Assembly (NCBI GenBank): GCA_013695255.1
Contig: JACDAV010000069.1
Coordinates: 1-8,075 of the forward strand
Length of the DNA: 8,075 nt
Direction: 5' to 3'
Source: Chloroflexota bacterium
GTDB taxonomy: Bacteria; Chloroflexota; Limnocylindria; Limnocylindrales; CSP1-4
Shown here: piece by piece, positions 1 through 6,222 of the stretch
Position numbering within the stretch: the stretch's first letter is position 1
Layout: each line of letters starts with the position of its first letter
Program-made: the position numbers and the translations under genes
The notes under the pieces: generated by a model
Told to the model about the DNA's origin: nothing
Databases searched by the model: none
The model's input: only the letters and a program-made list of their open reading frames with translations

Positions 1-265
1 GGTAGTGCCCGGCAATCCAGCGGGCAAGCTCGAGGGCGAGGGGCGGCAGCAGCGGCCCGTCGGCACGGACCCGGTCGGCGAGCGGTCGGGCCACGACCCC
101 CGCTGCCGGCGCTCCCCCGCCGAGCACCACCCCCAGGGCCTGCCGCCGTCCGTACGGGACGAGAACCGCCTCCCCGGGCTCGACGGGCTCGAGCGCAGCC
201 GGCACAGCGTACGTCCACGTCCGTGCCCCGCCGCGGCCGACCGCGTCGACCGCCACCTCCACCAT
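1..265 (-). CDS. priA: Primosomal protein N' (replication restart helicase PriA), N-terminal part, truncated by window edge
   Basis: PriA is a superfamily 2 DNA helicase that recognises stalled forks and D-loops and reloads the replicative helicase. Only the first 88 codons lie in the window; the gene continues past the left edge. The visible part fits the N-terminal 3'-DNA-binding domain: a first beta strand VEVAVD (residues 2-7), then TWTYAVP (17-23), the turn-rich stretch VLVPYGRRQALGVVLG (about 34-49) and the helix LELARWIAGHY (78-88), all typical of PriA. The helicase and zinc-binding parts are not visible. I chose the ATG at 265 because it starts directly at the conserved first strand, as in most PriA proteins, but it has no Shine-Dalgarno sequence. 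The frame is open upstream, and a GTG at 394 has AGGA 7 nt before it; that start would add a 43-residue Pro/Ala/Gly-rich extension. It lies downstream of gmk on the same strand, probably in the same operon. The identity is confident, the start is not. Confidence 0.88.
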   Translation of the reverse strand, partial: MVEVAVDAVGRGGARTWTYAVPAALEPVEPGEAVLVPYGRRQALGVVLGGGAPAAGVVARPLADRVRADGPLLPPLALELARWIAGHY

Positions 266-440
266 GCGCGCACTGGCGGCGCTGGTGCCGGTTCCGGTCT
301 CGCCGCGGGGATCCGGATCCTCGCCAAGCGGCAGGGTCGGCTCCTCGATCACGCCGGCGATTGTCGCAGCCGCGCGAGGCGGGCTCGCGGCCACGGGCGT
401 GTCCTGCGGCGGCGAGCCGGCGTCGGCGTGCCGCTCCGGC
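266..440 (-). other. gmk-priA junction: gap or priA N-terminal extension
   Basis: This 175-bp stretch lies between the gmk stop and the family-matched priA ATG. It has no stop codon in the priA frame. Codons read in that frame have GC-rich third positions (about 86%, by hand count), slightly above the first and clearly above the second position, which is weakly coding-like. A GTG at 394 with AGGA 7 nt upstream could start a longer PriA. The predicted residues are low-complexity (Pro, Ala, Gly, Glu) and match no domain I recognise. It is too short for rpoZ (RNA polymerase omega), which often follows gmk in other bacteria, and I see no omega-like sequence. No terminator hairpin is evident. Confidence 0.5.
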
Positions 441-1127
441 CTAGACCCGCACCCGGCGGTCCGGGTGACGCCGGCGCTCCTCGGCAATGATCGCGTCGAT
501 GCGGCTCGCGGTGCGCTCGACCTGGCCCGTCTCGTTGGTCACCACGTAGTCGTAGTCGTCCTGGCGGGCGAGCTCGATCGCCGCGTTCCGCTGGCGGAGC
601 TCGAGCTCGTCGGCCGACTCCGTCGCCCGGGCCCGGAGTCGGTTGAACAGGTCCTCGAGCGAGGGCGGCACGAGGAAGATGAGGAGGGCGTCCGGGACCG
701 TCTCCTTGACCACCTGGGCGCCCTGGACGTCGATCTTGAGAATCACGTCGCGGCCGGCCGCGAGCGCGTCGCGGACCTGTCCGCGCGGCGTGCCGTACCA
801 CTGGCCGTGGACCTGGTTCGCTTCGAGGAACTCCCCGGCCCGGCGCAGCCGCAGGAACGCGTCGCGGTGGAGGAACTGGTAGCTGACGCCGTCGGTCTCG
901 CCGGGGCGCCGTGCCCGGGTGGTGCACGTGACGACGTAGTGGTAGTCCCGCGCCGTCGGCAGCCGGCGGAGCGCCTCGATGATGGTGTCCTTGCCCACCC
1001 CGGACGGCCCGGAGATGATGACCAGCATCGTGCCCGGCGCGCCCTCGGCACCACCGGGCGCTTCGCGAACCGGGTCGGTGGTCAGTCCGTCGCCGGTCAG
1101 CGACGTCGGATCGTCCACGCCGGTCAC
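441..1127 (-). CDS. gmk: Guanylate kinase
   Basis: Guanylate kinase phosphorylates GMP to GDP with ATP in the cytoplasm, an essential step in making GTP and dGTP. The 228-residue product has the P-loop GPSGVGKDT at 40-48, the GMP-binding stretch TCTTRARRPGETDG (67-80), the YGTPRG segment (111-116), the strand ending in DVQGA (133-137), and a lid region with RLRARATES. The last 20 or so residues form a basic helix and tail. The GTG start at 1127 overlaps the stop of the upstream pseudouridine synthase by 4 bp (GTGA), which favours coupled translation. It gives a roughly 33-residue N-terminal extension over the usual family start. An ATG at 1028 would give a standard 195-residue enzyme beginning MLVIISGPSG, but has no good ribosome-binding site. 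The P-loop has Asp where many homologues have Gly or Ser (GKDT); I regard this as a tolerated variant. Confidence 0.96.
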   Translation of the reverse strand: MTGVDDPTSLTGDGLTTDPVREAPGGAEGAPGTMLVIISGPSGVGKDTIIEALRRLPTARDYHYVVTCTTRARRPGETDGVSYQFLHRDAFLRLRRAGEFLEANQVHGQWYGTPRGQVRDALAAGRDVILKIDVQGAQVVKETVPDALLIFLVPPSLEDLFNRLRARATESADELELRQRNAAIELARQDDYDYVVTNETGQVERTASRIDAIIAEERRRHPDRRVRV

Positions 1128-2119
1128 GCCCCCCGCATCTCCGCCGCGGCGTGCCCGCGACCGCTGGTCTCGGCATCGGTTGCCCGGAGGCGCTGGAGAA
1201 CCGCCTCGAGCTCGTCGGGCAGCGGCGCCTCGGCGCGGATGAGGTGCCCGCCGGACGGCGAGGCGAGCTCCAGCCGCCAGGCATGGAGGAACAGGCGCTC
1301 GAGAGCGTCCGGACCGCGCCTCGACGTCCCGGTCCCGTAGACCCGGTCGCCGGCGACGGGATGGCCGATCGCGTCGAGATGGACCCGGATCTGGTGCGTC
1401 CGGCCGGTCACGAGGTCGAGCTCGAGGAGCGTCCAGCCGCCGAACCGCTCCCGCACCCGGTAGCCGGTGACCGCCGGACGGCCGTCCGGCACGACGGCCA
1501 TCCGGGTGCGGTGCCGCGCGTCGCGGCCGATCGGCGCCTCGATCCGCCCGAGTGCCGCGGCGACACTGCCGTGGACCAGGGCGAGGTAGGTCTTCTTGAC
1601 CCGCCGGGCCTTGAGCTGAGCCATCAGGGACGCCTGCCCGGCGTCGTGCTTGGCGACCATCAGGAGCCCGCTCGTATCGCGGTCGAGGCGATGCACGATC
1701 CCGGGCCGGCGCACGCCGGCGATCCCCCCCAGCTCGTCCGCGTGCGCGAGCAGGGCATGCACGAGCGTTCCCGACGAGTGCCCGGGTGCCGGGTGGACGA
1801 CCAGGCCCGCCGGCTTGTCGAGGATCAGCAGGTCGGCATCCTCGTACACGACGTGGAGCTCGATCCCGGGGTCCGGCTCGAGATCGAGGGGCACCGGCGG
1901 CGGAACGTCGAGAGCGAGCCGGTCACCGGGCCCGACCGTATCCCGGGCGCGCAGGGCGCTTCCGTCGCGGACCAGGCGACCCTCGGTGATCAGTCGCTGG
2001 ACGTAGCTGCGGGACAGCCCGGTGGCGTCCGCCGCGAAGCGATCCACGCGCTGGACGGCGGCACCGACGGGCACGACGATCGTCCGCAGGCCGGGGCCCC
2101 TGTGCGACCCGTCAGCCAC
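1124..2119 (-). CDS. rluD: RluA/RluD-family ribosomal large subunit pseudouridine synthase
   Basis: The enzyme isomerises specific uridines to pseudouridine in RNA, most likely 23S rRNA. The 331-residue product has an N-terminal S4 RNA-binding domain (about 20-75: QRVDRF, then LSRSYVQRLITEGRL) and a RluA-type catalytic domain from about 88. The catalytic motif HRLDRDTSG spans 143-151, with D146 as the expected nucleophile. Other family marks are LILDKPAGLVVHP (98-110), KKTYLALVHG (175-184) and GRTHQIRVHL (239-248). The length and the S4 domain fit the RluC/RluD branch; the exact rRNA target cannot be read from sequence. The GTG start at 2119 overlaps the end of lspA by 8 bp and has GGGAG about 11 nt upstream. 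Longer in-frame starts would lie deep in lspA and add sequence unlike the family. The last 15 or so residues are an unconserved tail that overlaps the gmk start. Confidence 0.93.
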   Translation of the reverse strand: MADGSHRGPGLRTIVVPVGAAVQRVDRFAADATGLSRSYVQRLITEGRLVRDGSALRARDTVGPGDRLALDVPPPVPLDLEPDPGIELHVVYEDADLLILDKPAGLVVHPAPGHSSGTLVHALLAHADELGGIAGVRRPGIVHRLDRDTSGLLMVAKHDAGQASLMAQLKARRVKKTYLALVHGSVAAALGRIEAPIGRDARHRTRMAVVPDGRPAVTGYRVRERFGGWTLLELDLVTGRTHQIRVHLDAIGHPVAGDRVYGTGTSRRGPDALERLFLHAWRLELASPSGGHLIRAEAPLPDELEAVLQRLRATDAETSGRGHAAAEMRGA

Positions 2120-2729
2120 CCGGATGGGGCTCCCGGCGACCCGGGTCCGGCGTGCGGCCAACCGGCTCTGCCTCGCCGGCGAGCGACGGACGCAGCGCGA
2201 GGAGCACCAGGAGCAGGAGCGCGGCGCTGATCGCGGCGTCGGCGACGTTGAAGGTGTACCAGCGCAGGTCGCCGATCCCGGCATCCACGAAGTCGACCAC
2301 GAAGCCGAGCCGGATGCGGTCGATCAGGTTGCCGATCGCACCGCCCAGGAGCAGGCCAAGGGTCGTCGACAGGAGGGCGCTTCTCGGGGCCCGGGCGTGG
2401 TACCAGGCGATCGCGCCGATGACCACGATCGATACGAGCCCGAACAGCGTGGCGTTGTCCCGGAAGAGGCCGAACAGCGCACCGGTGTTGCGCGACAGGA
2501 TGAGGCGGACGAGATCGCCGACCACCGCCACCGGCCGGGCCGGGTCGACATTGGCGAGGATCCACGCCTTGGTCAGCTGGTCGAGGGCCAGCACGGTCCC
2601 GGCCAGACCGAGGAAGACCACCCACCGCGGCCCGGATCGGGGACGCCGAACCCCGGCCGCGCCGCTGGTCGCATTCGCCGTTGCCGTGTCCTGCAGCGCG
2701 TCCCCTCCACCGTCCGGGCTGTCGGGCAT
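2112..2729 (-). CDS. lspA: Prolipoprotein (lipoprotein) signal peptidase, LspA
   Basis: LspA is the membrane aspartic protease (signal peptidase II) that cleaves the signal peptide from diacylglyceryl-modified prolipoproteins before the lipidated Cys. The 205-residue product has about four hydrophobic segments (roughly 35-50, 92-110, 118-134, 160-180). Conserved blocks are DQLTK (50-54), NTGALFGLF (81-89, compared with the common NxGAAFG), GNLIDR (133-138) and YTFNVADAAIS (158-168). The predicted catalytic pair is D137 and D164, 27 residues apart as in well-studied LspA. It is longer than the usual 150-170 residues because of a polar N-terminal extension (about 1-33) and a Pro/Arg/Glu-rich C-terminal tail (about 181-205). 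Its ATG lies 5 bp after the ileS stop, with a weak AGG overlapping that stop, so translation is probably coupled to ileS. ileS next to lspA is also the order found in E. coli. Confidence 0.95.
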   Translation of the reverse strand: MPDSPDGGGDALQDTATANATSGAAGVRRPRSGPRWVVFLGLAGTVLALDQLTKAWILANVDPARPVAVVGDLVRLILSRNTGALFGLFRDNATLFGLVSIVVIGAIAWYHARAPRSALLSTTLGLLLGGAIGNLIDRIRLGFVVDFVDAGIGDLRWYTFNVADAAISAALLLLVLLALRPSLAGEAEPVGRTPDPGRREPHPGG

Positions 2730-2734
2730 CCAGC

Positions 2735-5700
2735 CTACCCGTTTCGGGGCCGGCGCAGCAACGCGACCCTGACGGTGCCGCTCGACAGCACGACCGCGGT
2801 GGACGTGGCAGTCCGACCGTCGCCGGGCATCTCGGCCGGTCCGGTCTGCCACGGGATGACCGCCTCCGCCTGCACGTCCGCCAGCACGTCCGGAAGCCAC
2901 GGCGCGAGCGCCGCGGCCGTCGTGTCGTCGCCGCCGAGCGCCACGTCGATCCGCTCGTCGAGCTCGAAACCGGCGTCCTTGCGCAGGTCCTGGATGGCGC
3001 GTGTCAGCTCGCGCGCGTCCCCCTCGGCGCGCAGATCCGGGGTCAGCTCCGTGTCGATCACGACGACGAGCCCGTCGTCGTGCGCGACGGCCGTCCCCGG
3101 ACGTGGCGAGGCCAGGATCTCGACCTCGTCCGGCGCCAGCGTCTGTCCGGCCAGCGTCACCGAGCCGTCGGGGTGCAGCTCGAACGCGCCCTCGCGGGCG
3201 GCTGCCATGACGGCCGGGATGGCCGGCCCGAGCCGCCTGCCGATCCTCGGCAGGAGCGGCTTGACGCGTCGCTCGACCAGCTCCGACTCGTCGCCGATCA
3301 GCTCGACCTCCCGGACGTTGACCTCGTCGCGGATCAGCGCGAGGAGCGCGTCGCGCTCGGCGAGGTCGCCCGGCAGGTCCCCGCCCGGCAGCGCGAGCCA
3401 CATCATCCGGAGCGGCTGGCGGTTTCGGATGCCGGCGCCGCCGCGGAGCATCCGGGCAAGCTCGACGGCACGGCGCGCGGTCGCCATCCCGACCTCGAGG
3501 CGCTCGTCCCTGAAGGACGCCAGAGCGTCCGCCGGCCAGCGGTTCAGGTGGACCGAGTCGGGAGCGTCCGGGTCGACCGAGGTCACGAGGTTGCGATAGA
3601 TCGACTCCGAGATGAACGGCAGGATCGGCGCGAGCGTCCGGGCGAGCGCGACGAGCGTCGCGTGCAGGGTGGCGAACGCCCCCGCCCGGCCGGCGGTGTC
3701 GTCGTTGCGCGAGAAGCGGCGGCGCGAGAGTCGCAGGTACCAGGTCGAGAGGTCCTCGACGAAGGCGTCGAGCAGCCGGCTCGCGCCGAGCGCGTCGTAG
3801 TCGGCCAGTCGGTCACCCACGGCGGCCGCCGTGCCGGCTGCCCGGGACAGGACCCACCGATCGAGCGGGTGACGCCCCTCCACGGACGGCGCGCCGCCAT
3901 CGGCGGGTGTCCAGCCGGCCAGCCGCGCGTAGGTCACGAAGAAGCTGTAGACGTTCCACAACAGCAACAGGCGGCGGCGCGCCTCGTCCGCCGCGTGCCA
4001 GCCGAACAGGATGTTGTCCTCCGGCCGCGCCGCCATGTACAGCCAGCGCATGACGTCCACGCCCATGCGATTGGCCGCCTCGTCGAACTCGATCGCGTTG
4101 CCCCAGCTCTTGTGCATCGGCCGGCCGTCCTCGCCGAGGAGCGTCGCGTAGCCGAGGATCGCCTTGAACGGCTCCTCTCGCCGCAACACGGTCGACATGG
4201 CCAGCATCGCGTAGAACCAGTTCCGGAACTGGCCGGGAAAGCTCTCGGTGATGAAGTCAGCCGGAAACCAGCGCTGCCAGTACTCGGGGTCCTCACGGTA
4301 GTGGAGCGTCGAGAATGGGACGATCCCGGCGTCCAGCCACGGGTTCCCCACGTCCGGGATCCGTGCCGCCGGCGCTCCGCAACCGGGACAGGCGATCTTG
4401 ACCTCGTCCACGAACGGGCGGTGCGGCGTGTGCCCCTCGAACCGCTCCCAGCCCTCGACGGCGCGCTGCTCCAGCTCCGCCCGGCCGCCGACGACGTCGA
4501 ACGTGCCGCACGCGGTGCAGTCGTAGATCGGCAGCGCCAGCCCCCAGTAGCGCTTCTTGCTGATCATCCAGTCGTGCATGTTCAGCAGCCAGTCGAGCTC
4601 GCGCTCGTAGCCGAACGACGGGATCCACCGGATGCGGTCGACGACCTCCATGATCTGGTAGCGCAGGCTCGCGTCGACCTGCTCCTTCGTGAGCGTGTCC
4701 CGCGGCTGGTCGTAGACCGGGCCCATCGAGATGTACCACTCGTCCACGAGCCGGAAGAGCAGCGGCGTCTGGCAGCGCCAGCAGTGCGGGTAGCGGTGCG
4801 AGTACGGCTCGAGGTGGTAGAAGAGGCCGCGCCGCTCGACATCGTCGACGATCGCCTGGGCGACGCTGGACGCCTCGAGGCCGCTGAGCCAGCCGAACCC
4901 GTCGAGGTAGCGCCCGCTCTCGTCGATCGGCCCGATGGCCGGCAGCCCGAGCGCCTTACCCAGCTGGAAGTCCTCCGCGCCGGCGCCGGGAGCGATGTGC
5001 ACGATGCCGGTGCCCTCGTCCTCGCCCACCTCGTCCCAGGGCACGACGCGGTGCTCGTAACCGGCGGCGGCGAAGGCGTCGCGCACCGCGGGCAGGTCGT
5101 CGAACGGACCGCTGTAGCGCCATCCGACCAGGGCTGAGCCGGGCTGCTCCTCCTCGACCCGGAACTCGCCGACGACCGCCTGCCCGATGGCCCCCTTCCC
5201 GACCCAGAACGCCTCGTTCCCCTGCCGCACCCTGACGTAGCGCTGCCCCGGGTGGACGGCCGCCGCGACGTTCGCGGCCAGCGTCCAGGGCGTGGTCGTC
5301 CAGACGAGCAGCGCCTCGCCCGGCCGGTCGACGAGCGGCAGGCGAACCGTCAGGCCGGGGTCCTCGCGGTCCCGGTAGCCCTCGTTCATCTCCATCTGGG
5401 AGAGCCCGGTCCCGCAGCGGGGGCACCACGGCATCGAGTCGTGGCCCTTGTAGATCCAGCCTCGCCGGTGGCACTCGGCGAGGAAGCCCCAGATGAGGTC
5501 GTTGTTCTCGTTGCTGAAGGTGAAATAGCTGCCGCCCGTGTCCGGCATCCCGAGCCGGCCGACCAGCATCTCGACGGTGTCGGTGACCGGGCCGTCCGGC
5601 CCCTGGATCGTGGTCACCGCGGACGGGTCCTCGGCGAGGAGGTCGCGCAGGCGGCGCAGCTCGTCGGGGTCGTTCCAGTCCATCCACATGCCGAGCCGGA

Positions 5701-6106
5701 TCGACTGCTCCGTCTGCCGGGCGGCGAAGGTGAGCACGCGCTGCTTGCAGAGCGACACGAACTCGGCGATCCCGTGGGCCTCGATGTCGCGCTTGCTCGT
5801 GAACCCGAGGTCGCGCTCGACGTTGACCTCGACCCACAGCCCCTGGCAGTCGAAGCCGTTCTGGTAGCGCTGGTCGTGGCCGAGCATCGCGTGGTAGCGC
5901 TGGAACAGGTCCTTGTACGTCCGACCCCAGGCGTGGTGCACGGCCATCGGGTTGTTGGCGGTGATCGGGCCGTCCAGGAAGCTCCAGCGCGGGCCGCCGA
6001 CGTTCTGGGCACGCAGCCGCTCGAACGTCCGGCTCTCCGCCCAGCGGGCCAGGATCTCGTGCTCCTGGGCGACGAGATCCGGCTTCGGATCGACGGGCTG
6101 GAACAT
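2735..6106 (-). CDS. ileS: Isoleucyl-tRNA synthetase (IleRS, Thermus/IleRS2-like type)
   Basis: This class I synthetase charges tRNA-Ile with isoleucine and edits mischarged valine. The 1123-residue product starts with VDPKPDLVAQEHEILARW. The first signature region reads AVHH at 55-58 where the class motif is HxGH, and the second reads PMHKS at 663-667 where it is KMSKS. Four cysteine pairs (228/231, 442/445, 530/533, 573/576) match the two-zinc layout known for Thermus-type enzymes. The CP1 editing domain is intact, with WTTTPWTL (269-276) and GTGIVHIAPGAGAEDF (365-380). The anticodon-binding region follows, with DLSTWYLRLSRRRFSR (785-800) and AGIRNRQPLR (891-900). A segment at 145-193 looks like an insertion. 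The ATG at 6106 is preferred: it has GAGG 4 nt upstream and matches the family's N-terminus. An in-frame ATG at 6142 lacks a ribosome-binding site. It is the first gene of the minus-strand operon. Confidence 0.96.
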   Translation of the reverse strand: MFQPVDPKPDLVAQEHEILARWAESRTFERLRAQNVGGPRWSFLDGPITANNPMAVHHAWGRTYKDLFQRYHAMLGHDQRYQNGFDCQGLWVEVNVERDLGFTSKRDIEAHGIAEFVSLCKQRVLTFAARQTEQSIRLGMWMDWNDPDELRRLRDLLAEDPSAVTTIQGPDGPVTDTVEMLVGRLGMPDTGGSYFTFSNENNDLIWGFLAECHRRGWIYKGHDSMPWCPRCGTGLSQMEMNEGYRDREDPGLTVRLPLVDRPGEALLVWTTTPWTLAANVAAAVHPGQRYVRVRQGNEAFWVGKGAIGQAVVGEFRVEEEQPGSALVGWRYSGPFDDLPAVRDAFAAAGYEHRVVPWDEVGEDEGTGIVHIAPGAGAEDFQLGKALGLPAIGPIDESGRYLDGFGWLSGLEASSVAQAIVDDVERRGLFYHLEPYSHRYPHCWRCQTPLLFRLVDEWYISMGPVYDQPRDTLTKEQVDASLRYQIMEVVDRIRWIPSFGYERELDWLLNMHDWMISKKRYWGLALPIYDCTACGTFDVVGGRAELEQRAVEGWERFEGHTPHRPFVDEVKIACPGCGAPAARIPDVGNPWLDAGIVPFSTLHYREDPEYWQRWFPADFITESFPGQFRNWFYAMLAMSTVLRREEPFKAILGYATLLGEDGRPMHKSWGNAIEFDEAANRMGVDVMRWLYMAARPEDNILFGWHAADEARRRLLLLWNVYSFFVTYARLAGWTPADGGAPSVEGRHPLDRWVLSRAAGTAAAVGDRLADYDALGASRLLDAFVEDLSTWYLRLSRRRFSRNDDTAGRAGAFATLHATLVALARTLAPILPFISESIYRNLVTSVDPDAPDSVHLNRWPADALASFRDERLEVGMATARRAVELARMLRGGAGIRNRQPLRMMWLALPGGDLPGDLAERDALLALIRDEVNVREVELIGDESELVERRVKPLLPRIGRRLGPAIPAVMAAAREGAFELHPDGSVTLAGQTLAPDEVEILASPRPGTAVAHDDGLVVVIDTELTPDLRAEGDARELTRAIQDLRKDAGFELDERIDVALGGDDTTAAALAPWLPDVLADVQAEAVIPWQTGPAEMPGDGRTATSTAVVLSSGTVRVALLRRPRNG

Positions 6107-6110
6107 CGAG

Positions 6111-6114
6111 CCTC
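6111..6114 (-). promoter_or_regulatory. Ribosome-binding site deciding the ileS start
   Basis: GAGG on the minus strand lies 4 nt before the ATG at 6106. Neither the upstream in-frame ATG at 6142 nor the one at 6286, which lies inside the LCP gene, has a comparable site. This supports 6106 as the ileS start. Confidence 0.5.
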
Positions 6115-6122
6115 GCGCTGGG

Positions 6123-6138
6123 CCGCCGAGTCCGGCGG
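6123..6138. other. Small GC hairpin in the predicted ileS leader
   Basis: CCGCCG at 6123-6128 and CGGCGG at 6133-6138 form a perfect 6-bp stem with a 4-base loop. In the ileS mRNA it would end 16 nt before the ATG, just upstream of the ribosome-binding site, and could modulate initiation. No U-run follows on either strand, so it is not an intrinsic terminator. Six-bp GC stems are common by chance in DNA of this composition. Confidence 0.3.
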
Positions 6139-6208
6139 GCATGGATGGGTGGGGCGGACAACCGCGGCGCGACCTGGGCTCCGGGTGCCGGCCGACGATG
6201 GGTCCGAG

Positions 6209-6215
6209 TATCCTA
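6209..6215. promoter_or_regulatory. Overlapping divergent -10 elements for ileS operon and LCP gene
   Basis: The heptamer TATCCTA lies between the two divergent genes. On the plus strand TATCCT (6209-6214) fits the TANNNT form of a sigma-70-type -10 box and ends 8 nt before the LCP ATG at 6223, the spacing expected for a transcript starting at the ATG (leaderless). On the minus strand TAGGAT (6215-6210) also fits TANNNT, predicting an ileS transcript that starts near 6203 with a leader of about 97 nt. No convincing -35 box is visible on either strand (TGCCGG about 17 nt upstream on plus, TTCTGG about 18 nt upstream on minus). These are the only TA steps in the otherwise GC-dominated 6107-6222 region. 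Confidence 0.55.
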
Positions 6216-6222
6216 CCCCGCG

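Noticed and set aside
2681..5137. 818-residue open frame on the plus strand, antisense to ileS, and a 525-residue frame at 2022-3599
   Set aside because: Both are antisense shadows of high-GC genes. Their translations are Arg/Pro/Ala/Asp-rich with no recognisable domain, while the minus strand encodes clear IleRS and LspA motifs there.
6107..6222. Possible T-box riboswitch in the ileS leader
   Set aside because: T-boxes regulate ileS in some bacteria, but the predicted leader is only about 97 nt. The nearest thing to the conserved antiterminator segment, AGGTCGCGCCGCGG, lacks the UGGN bulge that pairs with the tRNA end.
6145..6222. 26-residue N-terminal extension of the LCP protein from the ATG at 6145
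   Set aside because: It lies upstream of the likely -10 box and its Gly/Arg/Trp-rich residues do not resemble a membrane leader. The protein beginning at 6223 fits the family better.
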